From Notospermus geniculatus (Eukaryota > Nemertea > Pilidiophora > Heteronemertea > Lineidae), in contig NMRB01001700.1 of NCBI GenBank assembly GCA_002633025.1, positions 18,759 through 82,758 of the forward strand: DNA of 64,000 bases, in the 5' to 3' direction. The translations under genes were made by a program, and so were the position numbers. Positions 45,931-59,235 of this stretch are shown one piece after another. How positions within the stretch are numbered: position 1 is the stretch's first letter; every line of letters starts with the position of its first letter. The notes beneath the pieces are model-generated. The model had not been told where the DNA came from and made no database searches. It saw only the letters and a list, made by a program, of their open reading frames with translations.

Positions 45931-46059
45931 TGCTGCGATTCAGACGATTCTCGGAAATGTCGGAAGATGATCTCCAACACATACAGTCGTTAATATCGGC
46001 TAAGGACACAACAGTCATTTCCCAGTCGTCTACTCGAGGCATGTACTTCGAACTGTGAA
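45931..46059 (+). CDS. Weak candidate: end of an unknown protein
   Basis: An open frame reads MLRFRRFSEMSEDDLQHIQS, then LISAKDTTVISQSSTRGMYF, and ends TGA at 46057-46059. Its composition (acidic helix) looks protein-like, but no family is recognised and the opposite strand is also open. The frame extends left to 45810. Confidence 0.2.
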
Positions 46060-46615
46060 ACACTGTCAAGACCGAATATACGCCGAGACCAAGATTCAGC
46101 TTCCTATGCTGAAGTTATTTCTTTTCATCTTCCTCTTTTTTTGCATAACAAATCGGCGATGACCGGAATTTAATTACGTCCATGGCAGTGTTTTGTTTGA
46201 AAAGAACATCGGAAAGTGACCCGTGTGGTTATACATGGCCGGAACGTAGCAGAAAACGGCAATCTAATTCAGTGCACATACCCTTCATCGCAGCAAATAG
46301 TCCCACATAGAGGGATATATATCCTCTAGTGCTAAAAGCCAACTCAAAATGGCCGCTATGGCAGCCATCTTAAAATGGCTGTGATGGTAGGCCTCTTCGC
46401 AGAGCAACCAGTACGAACGTTTTGGTATCTGCCTCTCTAGCTACACTAGTCAAAACAACAGAAATTTCAGGTGTCGCCTCTACTCAGTATCATGAATACC
46501 AAGAAAATTACAGATAAATTAATTTCTCGCGGACAACATGAGGGACGACCATAACCCTTGGCCCAATATTTGCCGAAAGGGTAAAAACGTGTAGAATGAG
46601 AAGCAACGACAATGC

Positions 46616-46986
46616 AACCTCGTTCCCAGGGGTCGTTCGCTTTCTGGCAATATGGCGGCGCTTCACCAACCCCTGGAGTCAGCTTTGGATTCAACGCATT
46701 TGATTTAGTTGATGGGAAACCGTCAAATATACCCAAGAATATACCCAAACAAATTTTCAAAATATTTTGGATCAAATCAAAAGGTCACCTATATCCAGGT
46801 TTGATGGTTTTTTGTTAAAAGACTTTAAAAAAGCACAAGTAAGTATTTCAGACTAATTATTTTAACTCGTGCTGCCACCTATACTTAGACCAAAGATCCT
46901 GGTCTTAAAACCAAAGCTGATTCCAGGCGTTAATGAGCGTCCGCCATAATGTCAGAAAGCGAACGACCCCTGGGGACGAGGTTGAC
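46616..46986. mobile_element. MITE, CAACCTCGTTCCCAGGGG family
   Basis: CAACCTCGTTCCCAGGGGTC then GTTCGCTTTCTG pairs with CAGAAAGCGAACGACCCCTG then GGGACGAGGTTG, about 40-bp ends with GGCGG/CCGCC just inside. Another end fragment, TGGGGACGAGGTTGG, lies at 45751. Confidence 0.85.
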
Positions 46987-47307
46987 GACAATAGGGATCA
47001 TAACTACGATAGAGGGCAGCACATAGTAGCCAGGTACTATACAGTAGATGTCTTTTTTGTGTGGGAAATTGATCAGGACTGAACGTCCCTTTCAATTCAT
47101 CAGTAGTTTTAACTAGTGACACTTATAGAGGCAGTGGGTTAGGGCCCTTATTACAACACTTTCTTGGCTGATAAAATCTATTGATATTATTAGAGACCAC
47201 GAGGAAGAGGAACACAAAGTGTTCGTATACGGGCACCTGTATAGCCACATGTGCCCGTATATTAGCTTGTTGCTTTTTGCTGAAAGCACTGCTAGTAGGC
47301 GTATCAC

Positions 47308-48085
47308 TGAGAGTGGGTGATTTCAAAGTTGGTGATAACACGGTGTTTACAGTGCATTTAAGCATTGTAAACACCGTGTTAAAGCGATGTACTCGCGAGG
47401 TTGAAAATGAAATCTCGTTCAACTATCGCGACCCGCGATAGCTCCCCAATTTCATTCATAGCTAGCGGGATTCTTGAAACTGATCTCGTGTGATTTCTAG
47501 CATCTTTGAGCCATCAAACTGCGGTATCATCGACGTTTTATACGATAAAACGTTCATGAAAAATCTTTTATTAATATCATTTCAATGAATTTGGGCGACA
47601 AAAAAGTTTACTGCCGGGAAAATTTCAAAATCTCACGGGGATTTCCCAGAACGAGATCGACGGTCTGACAACAAACATGACGCCGAAAAAGCCGAAGTGT
47701 GAGGAGGTCGCCCAGCGAATTCCGCGTCAATGCTGCAAGTTTAGCCAGATGGCGGCGTGAGAAGACAGAAAATTGTTGTAGCACTAATGAGGACTTAGCA
47801 GTGTACCTCTGAACGGCGTTGACCCACGGCCAACACCATCCTTCGCACGTTTTTGCGGATGATTCATCGAATCGTCACCGTCGGCATCCCTCATGTCACT
47901 CATGTCACTCTCCTAGCTGCTGATTGGTCATAGTAAATTGCGTAGTATTATAATGAAATGACCTACTTGGAATTTCATTCATAAATTGTAGTGCGGCCGC
48001 CATACGGGAAATAGAGGAACTATCGATGTGCAGTTACTGAGAGCCCGGGTACATCGCTTTAACACCAACTTTGAAATCACACAGT
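47308..48085. mobile_element. Inverted-repeat element with TACATCGC modules
   Basis: GTGATTTCAAAGTTGGTG (47317 on) and TTAAAGCGATGTA (47379 on) are the two parts of an arm found complete and reversed at 48049-48081 (TACATCGCTTTAACACCAAC, TTTGAAATCAC). TACATCGC or GCGATGTA also occurs at about 48150, 48200, 48286 and 48361. 48380-49950 holds no confident gene. Confidence 0.7.
47336..47379. mobile_element. 44-bp hairpin inserted in the inverted-repeat arm
   Basis: AACACGGTGTTTACA and TGTAAACACCGTGTT flank a 14-nt loop. The other arm (48049-48081) lacks this hairpin and reads straight across GTTGGTGTTAAAGCG, which shows an insertion or excision difference. Confidence 0.75.
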
Positions 48086-49958
48086 GTGTGATCCGGGCAC
48101 TTGCTAATGCTTGTACTCAGTAAGCTGCAATTCATCTCTCTAAGCCAAGCGTACATCGCACTTGCGACTAAAGCAACTGATCTGATCAGTCGCTTGTGAT
48201 GTACGCCCTGCGCGCACATCGCAAATTCAGCAACTCTGTAAAACTAGGAGGATCCAATGAGTCGTCATGTCCTGACCGCGTAGTCTACATCGCACTTGCC
48301 ACTGGCAGCCACAGATCATCGATGAGACTGAAACTGGCACTGATTAGTCACAAGCCCGCATACATCGCGGCGACTGAACGAAACTGGACGCAATGTTTCC
48401 GGAACGCAACTATGCGGCCACCTTGCGGAGCATTCAAGAACCTTGAGGTCGTGAGTAACAAGTTGGTCAGAAAAAGTGTAACATGCTCAAAATTACTGAT
48501 TTTTCAATAATCAACCTGCTTAGAAAGTAGCTTTGGCCCTTTCAGAAACAAAAAACAGAATTTAATAATCTCAATTAGTTACGGAGATAATTGTGAGTAA
48601 ATGCCACGTTTTAATTTGAAAATGCGTTAGAACCAGAATACACTTTTGCACTTTTCTCAAAACACACATTTTTTAATCAAATCACAGTTACTCCCTAGTA
48701 AGTTGTCTGTTATCAGCCTAGTATGTTGCAAGTGTTTTCTAAGGAATGGCTCGAAGGATCTGATAGAAAAAATTCAGAAAAAAAATCTTAGGGGTGTCTG
48801 CCTCACCTATGCCTAATCAGTGCTTTTCTCACCACCACTCCTCCATCGCCACATCCTACCGCATCCTGCTGATCCACCCCTGACCTGTGTCCACTTTTGT
48901 CCCACTTATTTATGTAAACCATCCATATTCGGTGTCATTTGAAAGGCAGAAATGTAAGCTTCCAAATGCCACCATGAACACCTGCATACGCCTTGTATTC
49001 TGGGAGATATGCTGAATTAAATGATGAAAAGTTTTTGGAAACGTAACAAATCCACCTTTCTGTCATCCTCTTGCAACAGGTCCTCTAAAACGCGCTCCCC
49101 TACTCGCACGTCCGAGGCCCTGTTGAAATTGGCGCCATTTCGCTGTGGAACTAGCGACAGAAAATCTGTCGCTGAATACAACCAATCACAGCGAAGCTTC
49201 TATCCCGCCATCGTCACTCCCAAATATGGTGGTTTCAAACATTCCTCGATTCGCTGACAAACTCGCTGGATTTTTTAATATTCCTGAATTAACTTCGCGT
49301 AAAAATGGTTCTCATGGATTATCTTGATAATGGGTAAGTACCGACGGGTTCAAAACACGAAAGTATGATCCATTTCATGGTGTTTGGGGCAGCTATCATT
49401 TGACAGCATGCATAAATTATGGAATGAGATACAGTGCTACGAGACTGGTATCCGGTAACTCGCAACACCACATCTATGTGCATACGTTGTAGTGCTAGGC
49501 GCGCTATCTGGCTGTTACATCAAGTGGTATTTCCCCACTGCACTGCATGGTTTATTTGTGAATTACCAACTGGCGAGTACACATGAGGGAACGTCCATCT
49601 ACTCCACCGAAACGGGGTGGGTTTCCCCAGGGCATTGTAACGCGCTGCAGAGTGGAAATGCCCTGGGTTCCCAGGATGCCTTTCTGTATGACCAGTTTGT
49701 TACTCACGACCTTGGGCGGAACGCCACGTCATTGGTTTTTGTTTTCTGTATATCGGGAAATCGGCTTCTGAGAGGCCTGAGGGATTAACGAAGTTATTGC
49801 TACCACCCCTCCGCCATTGACAAAATTCGGCCAGTAATTGTCTCCTGAACTGTGACAGGGGTCAACGTCCCGCTGGAATCAAAGTCCGGTCTTATTGTTC
49901 AGCGAGGGATTAGAATGATATGACTAACAGAGACCATGACCATTCGAATATAACCTTA

Positions 49959-50168
49959 CTGTAGAGGTTCTTCACTGACGTCACACGGCCGCCATATTGG
50001 CCGTCAAAATGAAGCCATGGAGGCTGCCATCTTGTTCTCGGGGCCGTTGACTGCCGACAACGTTAAAACTGCGTGCTGAACGCTGTGTTGATGCTGTGAC
50101 GTTGCGTCATTTGACGGCCGAAACGGCGTACATTTTGAGCTGTGACGTGACGTGAAGAACCTCTACAG
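49959..50168. mobile_element. MITE, CTGTAGAGGTTCTTCAC family
   Basis: CTGTAGAGGTTCTTCACTGA and ACGTGAAGAACCTCTACAG bound 210 bp. Inside are GGCCGCCATATTGGCCGTCA and TTTGACGGCCGAAACGGCG. Confidence 0.85.
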
Positions 50169-51192
50169 CGGGCTTTGTTTGGCGGATTTGCATTCCTATT
50201 GATTCCCCTCACACCTGTTTCACGTTTTCTGCCCATGCGTATCGAAGTTGGTTCTAAACCTGGCACTGGCACTGGCCCCAGTATGCATATTGGTCTGTGT
50301 AGCTGCCGCTGATTTTGGAAGAGCGCGCAATTTCCTAATTTTTAAAACTAATTTAGAACCGGATACGGAACTCTTCGTTGAATATTGAGCATGCGCAGTG
50401 CTTTTGCCACTCCCGTATTTTGCGTGCCAGTCACGACCTGGTGCCTCGGGCAGAGAATTTAAGTAAATAACATGCACAAAAGAGGTAAATAGATTGTAAA
50501 AGTATATAAAGACGATCCTTAGTGCGTCTGGACTCTCCTTGCGGCTTCGTATTGACGTCATCAGATCTTAATAACGAAAACTTCGCACTGTATTGGGCGT
50601 GGTCTCGCCCGCACATGGTCCTAGCTTTCCCGCGGCTCTTCCCCCTTGAGTTATGTCACAATCCGTGCATATTATGTACTAAGTTTGCATCATGTTCGTG
50701 CAGTGTTGTTTCTAGATGACCCATAAACCGTTGTTTTTGATTTATTGTAGTTATGTGACGATATATAGGCCTAAATTGGAGGCTCGATGTAGTTTTGAGG
50801 TTGCGCCAATAGGTGGCAGTACCCACCATGTCTGAAAAGTGCGCGGTCACGTGACCCGCCACGAGTTATTATAGATGGCAGCACCTTACGGGTGTGGTAG
50901 TTATGGTTGTTATGTATTTTCTCGTTGTAGGTTTCACGACTTGTTCATGGACTTATTAAAGAGACAGAAGCTAAAAGAAAGTCCTTCTTCAATTTTGTCG
51001 GGTCTCATTGTGCTGAAGCACCAGGGTGGCTGCCACAGTCTGATATCTCTGTCAGAACAGCGACCATCTCAACACCATCACTGTTGGTGACTTCACTTAA
51101 AGGGGATCTCTGCTACATCAGAGGCTTTTTTTGGCAAGGTCACCTTCTTACAATCGCTTAATGAGGCAAGACGTTACGATTGACATAAGTAC

Positions 51193-51220
51193 ATATATAT
51201 TTTTAATTAAAAATATATAT
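51193..51220. repeat. 28-bp A/T palindrome
   Basis: ATATATATTTTTAA followed by its exact complement TTAAAAATATATAT. A G11 run at 51411-51421 lies nearby. No gene was confirmed in 50200-52130. Confidence 0.8.
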
Positions 51221-52137
51221 TTCAGAAAATTTATATTTCAGTAGCAGAACTAAAATCAAGGCTTCACAATTACGTTACCGTCTTAGTTTTCATTGACTGA
51301 AGGGTTGAATTTAATAAACCCTCAAGATATCACGTCATACCCTGAATGAGAAGATCATTATGATTTGAAATTCAACTTTTCCATTCCACACGGTCATCAG
51401 GCGCGGATCCGGGGGGGGGGGCATCCGGCGCATGCCCCCTTTCGGCCAACAAATCTGTAAAATCGATCGTGAAATTATGAAATTTGGGAGAAAATCGTTG
51501 AAATTCAAAGCAGATTTCTCTGTTTCTAGCAGAGTGCGCCCCTCTTTTCCAAAATCCTGGATCATGGTTAACTCGGGCTTGCTCGTGCCTGGCGCGTGAG
51601 TTTCTTTTTCTTCAGAACGTCACCACTCGCTCTTTACTCGGGTAGCCCAGAGAGCGTTGAACCCCGGTCACTTCGGTGAGTATCACACCATCCATCGTAA
51701 AAGGGACCAGACCAGAATCACGGCTGGGCGGCTGCTGGGCTAATTAAAAAAACACGTTTCTTTTTTATTTTTCGACATAATTGATCCGTATTAAACTGGT
51801 TGGCCCTATTATCTTCCAAAATAATAACTGTAACGAAAATATACCTTTTTCCATGATTTCTGGCAAAAATGTGATGCCAGTGCCACTGCCAGTGCCACCG
51901 CGCAAGTGCCAGGTTTAGAACCAACCCACAATGGACGCCCTTTGTGTGGGAAATTGATCAGGATCTGGATGTCAGTGTCGTTTCAAGTTTTAACCACTAG
52001 TGACACCTATTGAGGCAGTGGGTTGTGGTCCTCATTGATCACGATCGCATTTCAGACTTAAAGGAAATGTTCGCGTTGTTAAATCTCTGCTTTTTGGAAA
52101 AGCACTTTCATTCACTGATCATACTGCACACGTTGAA

Positions 52138-52645
52138 TTACCAGCAGTCGACTTCACCAGTCATAGGCCTATATCACAAGAAATAACCCTACTTTTATAC
52201 GCAAGGCTGAATGATGATAGTTACGAAACGATATTGATGGAAAATTACCTTGGAAACGTGTTTTGCTTAGGACATGATGGGAAAATATTCGTAATGTTAA
52301 TGAAAATACAAATGTCAGGTATATCGTACGCACTCTACACAACTCCGACACTTCAGTTGACTCGACAGTGGTACGAAATAGTCATAACAATTCGTCGAAC
52401 GACGAGCCTTTATAATGCATTTATCGTTGTTTTCTTGAATGGCAGAAGGCTTACCTGCTTCTTAACAAAGACTGATACGTATGGAAATTCGTGTGAAAAA
52501 TTTGATGTTAAAGAACTTTTTCTTGGTCATTATATGTCGAGGCGTAACAAGCCGCCACATGAATATGCTTTTGTTGGCGCCATGGCTAAACCTGCTGCCT
52601 TCACAGGGGTTTTGGATAAAAAATACGCAAAACCTCAGCTATCAG
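52138..52645 (+). CDS. LamG/concanavalin-like domain exon (probable secreted protein)
   Basis: Open from 52138 to the donor TCAG|GTAAGTG at 52646 with no internal stop (about 169 codons; the true acceptor may be at 52160 or thereabouts). The translation has alternating hydrophobic strands: NYLGNVFCLGHDGKIFVMLM, WYEIVITIRR, FIVVFLNGRR (an 'FLNG' hairpin in place of FYVDG), ELFLGHY, and the closing FVGAMAKPAAFTGVLDKKYA. The last block aligns with IGKMAKFEVYPVILSAAEVQ of the - strand exon at 15052-15599, which argues for one domain family. It leaves one base over (phase 1). Later exons are proposed at 58356 and 59236, both phase compatible, with the large inverted-repeat element at 52892-58291 in the intron. 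The role is probably extracellular binding; this is a family-level inference. Confidence 0.55.
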
Positions 52646-52769
52646 GTAAGTGTCTTTGCGTAACTTACATTATTGTATACATTACTCACTTATTCATGTC
52701 ATGAGAACGAAAAAATTGCCTACCATTCTCTTGTATTTCCACTTTGGAATTACTGATTTGGAATCACTT

Positions 52770-52865
52770 ACTGATTATTAATCAGTAAATAATCAGTAAG
52801 TGTAAGATACATGTAAAAAGTTTTTTATCATACTTTAAAAGTATGATAAAAAAACCATTTAAAAA
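52770..52865. repeat. Two adjacent A/T hairpins
   Basis: CTTACTGATTATT with AATAATCAGTAAG (52769-52802), and TTTTTTATCATACTT with AGTATGATAAAAAA (52823-52856, 4-nt loop). They sit just left of the large element in the intron. Confidence 0.8.
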
Positions 52866-54017
52866 CATCTTTTTTGGGGCATGAACTATCGTATGGGCGG
52901 TTATACTCGCAGAAAATATTTAAGTCGTAAGTTTTTTGTAAGTGGCAAAACGACTGTTTATATGACAAAACCTATATTTGTGAGCAAAAAAGTTTTTCTT
53001 TACGACAAAACGTATTATTGAATGGCGATGCCGAATCATATCTTTCTCCACGGCAACATGTTAGTTTTAGCGAATATGTGCACAAGTCGATCGTGATTTC
53101 TGTGCATGCAGTTTTCTTTGTGTTTACTTGCCGCGATTTCTATGTTCGCGAAGTTTTCTGTAAGTTTGTTGGATATATTTAACTCACGAAGACGCTAGAT
53201 GGCGACATCGTCGCTTAGTACGAAACTTACCCGCAATGGCGCTGCTATCGTTAGCTTTTCGTATGGGCAGCTATTCCCGGAAATAATAGACTTCGCAAAC
53301 ATGAAGGTTATCACCCCACAACATTCCAAAGGGGACTTTAAAGCTTCAAAGTATTGAATTTTACTGTGTTTTCAAAGTGTTAGGAGACTGCCGGTAGAGG
53401 TCCCATATCCTCATGAAGGTCCCCAAAATGCTTGCATCATACGTACTTCAAAAAAATCAATGCTTAGTTTTCAGCACGGCATTAAAAAAACAGCAGGCAG
53501 AGCTTTAATGTATCCATATAGAGCGTACATTTTACACTACACTAACGTCGAAGGACGGTAGCACGTTCTGAATTCAATACAGCATTGTACAGTGCGGCTT
53601 TAAGGCCTAGTTAGTTCTCAACGGCCGAAGAAGTACAGGCCTAGTTCGCGAGGTGGGGCTACACCTGAAAATACCCCTCCTTTTAGCTCTTAAATGGACC
53701 AGGAAATGGTTTCTAGCTTCGGTTATTACAAAATGCTAGTTCCTTCCCACCATCAATCACTTTTTCAAATCGATTATCGCCTGACCATGGACCAGTCACT
53801 ATTTGAGCAAGTGCTCAGCAGGTGTCTCCCATGGTCATTTGCCTACGTCACTGGGAATCTGGTCAAGGGACTAGTCTTGTAATTCTATTGTGTGGTCTGA
53901 GTCTAAAATTAGCAACAGTATAGCGGACAGGTGATTGCTCACATGCACACAATGAAAAAGTTTAAGTATGAAGTGGAGTGACAAATAACTTATAGCCATA
54001 CCAACCGGTTTCATTTT

Positions 54018-55240
54018 TAGCTCACCTCTGTGAGGTGAGCTTCTCCCATGGTGTGTCGTCCGGTGTCGTCCGGCGTCGTCCGTCGTCGTTAACAGGGGTG
54101 GCACGTTTCTAAACCGCTTGGGCTACAAACTTGAAATTTGGTGTACAAGTACCATATGGTAAAAAATATCTCTGGACCGAAACTTAGCGCTGCTGTTTGT
54201 ACACTCTGGCCTGTAGGGGGCGCTTTGCGAAAACCTTCTTTTGACCATATCTCCTGAACGCTGCGAGCAAGAACCACGGAACTTTTATGGTGGGTTCTTC
54301 TAATGTGACTACATCACATAAATCCCGGGTTTTTGATTTGACCTACTTTTCAAGGTCACAGAGGTCAAAGTTCAAAATTCACTCTTTGGTGGCACATTTC
54401 ATGGCTATTTGACATAGAGTGTTGTGATTTGGTGTGAAGATATATCTAGGCACCCTGCACAAATGCACCAAATTTCAACCCGATCGGACTTCAAATATGG
54501 CCGCCAGGAAGCCATCTTGAAAAATGGACTTTGACCCACATTTTATAAATAGGAGTAGGTAGGATGTTTTAACGTTGTCAAAATATGTATCTAGGTACCA
54601 TATAAATATATGGTAAATTTCAGTGAGATTCAACGTCAAATATGGCCGCCAGGGAGCCATCTTGAAAAATGGACTTCGGCCAACACCTCATAAATAGGGG
54701 TAGCTAGGATGCTTTAACCGTGCCTAAATATGTGTCTTGGTACCGTCTACTTATATGCCAAATTTCGGTTCGATTGGACTTCAACATGGCTGCCAGGCGG
54801 CCATCTTGAAAAATTGACTTTGGCCATATCTCATCGGTAGTAAATGTTACGATGTTTCAATGTTGTCTAAATATCTATGCAAGTATCCTGTACATTCCTG
54901 CTAAAATTTCAGTCCCAGCGAACGTCACGTGTGGCCACCTGGTGGCCATCTTGAAAAATAGAATTTTTGACATGAGACTGTGACCTAGACAGGAAAGCAG
55001 TTTGTTCACAAATACCACTTGTATTCATTGTATTCAGAAATTGTACTCCTTCTGGGTGCCATCACCTGAGTTTATGTCATTGACTGATAATACTGATCAG
55101 ATCATAAAATACTTCTTGGTGTGTTCAGCTTTATCTTATCTGTACTGATCCTCAACATTGACCATGAGAGTCACAGTTTCACACTTAACCATGGAGACTT
55201 ATCACAGAGGTGGGCACAATGACCCTGGCCATTTCATTGC
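54018..55240 (+). repeat. GTGAGC-type repeat, copy C (~1.2 kb)
   Basis: AGCTCACCTCTGTGAGGTGA at the start, TCGTCCGGCGTCGTCCGTCG next, then ~145-bp internal units with ATATGGCCGCCAGGAAGCC and ATCTTGAAAAATGGACTTTG. The end is GTGGGCACAATGACCCTGGC then CATTTCATTG. A TCAAGGTCACAGAGGTCAAA block lies at 54350. 55240-57060 holds no recognised gene. Confidence 0.85.
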
Positions 55241-57074
55241 GTATACAAAGGTCGGAAAAACCTTAGATTACTGACAAGTCCAAGTTGTTCGCGGTTGGCT
55301 ATATTTGGAATGTCTAGTGCAACACAACCCCAACATGATTGGGGGAGTGTATCCCCGGGCAAAAAGTTTTTATTTATGGCATAAAATGAGGAAAGTTTTG
55401 ATAAGATTATTTTAACCTCCCTTATATTAAGAGAGGTAAAGATGAGGTGAGATGGATCAGGGAGGATTCTTGAAAGTTCCCTTGAGTAGGAAAGAGATGA
55501 GGGGCAATGGGGACCAAAGAAAGAAGGCCAGTGAATTGCTCTGGGCTGTGTCAACTACATTTAAAATATCAAGCTTATCAATGCAACAAACTATCCGTCT
55601 TCTCCCTGTTCCTAAGTCATCTGGATGAGCATGTAGGCTAAACTGAGCCAAAACTGAACTGAAGATTGAGAGTTTATGACGCGAGGTGAAAGGCAAACTA
55701 AACGCGTTTTGAAAAGACAGGTGTGAAAGGAATGCGAGTCCTTGGAATACAGGTCCAAATTACAATAATCAGCAATTGTGGGCTACATTCGGACTGTCAT
55801 TGTTTTTAACCGTATACATGTATCTTATCCCCTTCTTGAACAATAAACCCGTGCTTATGTTCCTGGGGACCTTAGGTTTCTGACACAGCCAATAAAGATT
55901 GCAGCGAGCTTTCATTAGCAAGCTCGAAATGCTTGGCTCTCAGTCTCACTGACTCACAAAATTCTTGGTCGGAAAATATTTATCACTTGTTATGATCATT
56001 GAATGATAACTTGATATTAAGCATAAAACATAATATACGTAGCATTTTGCTAGATTTTGTGGGCAGCTACTAAGTAGCAAAATTCGCAATATTGGTTGAA
56101 GTGGTTGCGTTACTACTGGCTGCATTTTGCAGGCTATCACCAGAACTAAGAATTTTAAGTCTCAGCTAACATTCTCTCAAAAGATCATACTCTTATCCTT
56201 GATTCAGGATATGCAATAAGCCAAATCCATAATTTATCCCTTACGCATCCAAGTCATACTACTGCCACCCCCCACCCCACCCCACTCAATACTTCATAGC
56301 AGTCACCAATGCCACCCGAACACATGCAGGAACCAACAATAGCCTGCTGAATCCAGCATGTCTGCAGTGTGTGCCTTCATGTGTCAAGTATATCCACTCT
56401 GTGTGACAGAGATATGTCGATAATGTTATGTAATCTTTTCACAACATTCCTAATCTGTGCTCACTCCAGTGTGATAGCCTGCGAGTTCTTTTGCTGTGCA
56501 ATAAGTCCAATGTGAAATAGTTAGGACCGGTGTAACGTCGATCAGTGTTCCCCGTATTTCTGTGTTTTTCCTATTGTTTCGCTCCTGACGGATTAAGCGG
56601 CAACTAACCCAACAATAACCATTCTAGGCCGCGTCTATTGTTGGGGAACACTGAGCTACAGAAACATTCACAGACGTTACACCTGGTACCAGTCTGTCGG
56701 TAACCAGTGACGTAAAGATTCGAGGCGCCACTCATGATTTTGTGGCATTTGTCAAAACTAAATCTTGACTATAGGCAGAGGGGAGTAATTAGAACACCCT
56801 AATTGGGGTAGTGTAACCTAGAAATTTTAGGTGTTACTGATTGATCTCGGCGACCTTTATCAACTACCAAAAGCTTGAAACAATTTTCCTTGTCCCTTTA
56901 AAATGTAAGAATAGAGGGCAAATCCCGTCCACAGACAACTGAAATGTACCCCTTTTGAATTATCACAGGCTGAGGCAATTGAGCTGTATACACATCACAT
57001 TTTACTTTCGGTATATGCGTAATCAAATCGGTGGAATGTAATGTAGGAGGAAACCAGCTCCCTGGCGAATGGGC

Positions 57075-57165
57075 CGCTCTCAATCCTAGTCTCTTTCACA
57101 TCGGCAAGTCCGACCGAGAATCGAACCTGCAACCTCAGACTAGGCGATAGTCACTCACACTTTTT
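57075..57165 (-). ncRNA. tRNA-related SINE fragment
   Basis: On the - strand: GCAGGTTCGATTCTCGG (B-box type), then CTTGCCGATGTGAAAGAG and GGAGCTGGTTTCCTCC as a body. The A-box half is weak or missing. Family not identified. Confidence 0.45.
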
Positions 57166-58355
57166 AACATCCGCAAAACTGCAAAACTATACATGTAAGT
57201 AAAAGGTAGGTAGTATGATAGTAGAGTGTGATAATACAACAGAGAGGTCGACTCTCTTTGACAACTTTCTCCAGGTATTCCGGTTTTCTCCTGCGGCACA
57301 TTAATTGCCCCAATGATGTCAACAGGACAGAGGCTGTTCCTTCATTGCCTTTTTTATGATACACTCTCTAGAAAGTTAAAAGTCGTATGAGCATCATCCA
57401 ACGTCCGTTAGATATTACAAGCTTCGTGTTTTGCTTTCTGAGCTTCGTATTTTGTTTATTTAGTCCAGAGCGTACACTGGTGCCCCGTCCCAACAGGGCT
57501 CACGCATGCACAAATAAGATGTCAACACGAAAGCGTGTTGTTTTTCATGGATCGTCACTGATAAAACACCAAGTTTTTCACGATATCTGACTTGATCTTC
57601 GTGATTAATGGATCGATATGGTTACTCACGATTACAGCAAACGTGGTAGGGCCAAAAATTCAAATTTACAATGATTAATCAGTGTATAAATGCAAAAATA
57701 CTGCACAGCTGAAAACTCCGCGAAATTTTCATTGGTTTTAACGTTGGCAGACAACTCACATCCGGGTACTCCATCCCCCAGCGGGGGCCGCATGCGCGAG
57801 ATCCCCATGACGATGACCTAATTTTGGCAAGATGGCCGCTAGCGAAACTCATCTATAACCTCCGTGTTGGCTTCTAACCTTCGTGTTTTGCAACGACTAT
57901 TATTTGCGGGAATAACTACCCATGCGAAAACTAACGATATCAGCCAGCGGCACTGCGGGCAAGTATTAAACTAAGCGGCGGTGTCGCCATCTAGCGTCTT
58001 CGTGAGTTATAAATATACGCAACGAACTTGCCGAAAATTTGCAAATATAGAAATCGCGGCACGGAAACACAAAGAAACCTGCATACACAGAAATCGCGGT
58101 CGACTTGTGCACATATTCGCTAAAACTAACAAGTGCCGTGGTGAAAGATACGATTCGGCATTCAATAATACGATTTGTCGTAAAGAAAAACTTTTTTGCT
58201 CACAAATATAGGTTTTGTCATATAAACAGTCGTTTTGCCACTTACAAAAAACTTACGACTTAAATATTTTCTGCGAATATAACCGCCCATACTGTCGATC
58301 AGTCGGTGTGGCTACAGCGTAGGAGACCGAACATCCCTGAGTAAATTTTCTTCAG

Positions 58356-58529
58356 ATGACGATCTGATCCTTTACCACTTACACAAGAATGGAGAAGGAT
58401 TCTGGCATTATATAACCACGGATGATATCCTGTATACGAAAATGTCCTACGTCCATCACACACGCTCTAATCTAGAATGCATCAAGCTGATTTCTACCCT
58501 GCCTTCTGAGATCAGGAACAATATTACTG
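58356..58529 (+). CDS. Proposed second exon of the LamG-like gene
   Basis: The acceptor TTTTCTTCAG at 58346-58355 opens a frame that accepts one base from the 52645 donor: DDDLILYHLHKNGEGFWHYI, then TTDDILYTKMSYVHHTRSNL. A weak donor ACTG|GTGTTG lies at 58530, again phase 1; otherwise the frame runs to TAA at 58580-58582. Composition looks coding but no domain is recognised. It begins only 64 bp beyond the right end of the large element. Confidence 0.35.
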
Positions 58530-59235
58530 GTGTTGCATCAAAAAAAAAGAGTTGCATTTCATGTACATATTATCGTCAATAACTTCATGTAGGCCTACAA
58601 TCATTCCAACAGTGTCACAATTTTGCATTTTGGGGGGTATCTTGATGGAAAACAATGTACGCGTAGAGAGGTTATGATCTTGAACGCGAACGACAAACGT
58701 GAGCGGGAATGACGTCATTGTCGTTCCCGTGAAAATTTCGCGTATATTTCGTTAAGAAGTGAATTTACCATAACGTAAACGTGATCCAGTGGTGTCAGTA
58801 ATCGGGCATGCATTGTACGTGTGTCTCGAACAATGGTGTTTTATGTTGGTACAATCTCCGACGCTGAGGTCAGACGGTTTCATCTTTGCCATCAGCAGGT
58901 CCGGACTCTTCCTGCGGAGGGATCGCATATAGGACATAGTGGTATACCAACGCATGTCAAATGAATTTGAAACAAGCCTAACGGCAACAACGGTTCGCTG
59001 GCATGAAGCCGAGGGCGAGGGGCATTGTAAATATCAGTCATCGATGCCAGAAAAACCAGGCTTGTCTGGCCATGCTTATCAGGAAGTTGTTATATTGGAA
59101 GCCACGAGCATCCTATTAAAGATGTCCTCCTTTCTCCTGAGTAATAGGCGCTATGCTACTGTATGTTTATTTGTATTTGTATTTCATTTTTAAGTGGGCT
59201 TTAGCCCACTTCTAGCTATCACTCTAACACTACAG

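Larger units (their letters stand above)
52892..58291. mobile_element. ~5.4-kb element with ~415-bp inverted repeats
   Basis: The left arm 52892-53310 and right arm 57877-58291 are reverse complements. The ends are TATGGGCGGTTATACTCGC and GCGAATATAACCGCCCATA; shared blocks include AAGTTTTTTGTAAGTGGCAA, GTGAGCAAAAAAGTTTTTCT and CGAAGACGCTAGATGGCGAC. The outside bases CTATCG and CTGTCG could be a decayed 6-bp target duplication. No transposase was recognised within; the interior holds a GTGAGC-type repeat and a tRNA-like stretch. It could instead be two separate copies in opposite orientation. Confidence 0.65.

Noticed and set aside
48980-49330. Possible first exon ending at the GTAAGTACC donor near 49332
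   Set aside because: The frames leading to the donor are short (ten codons) and no partner exon or domain was found; too weak to list as a gene.
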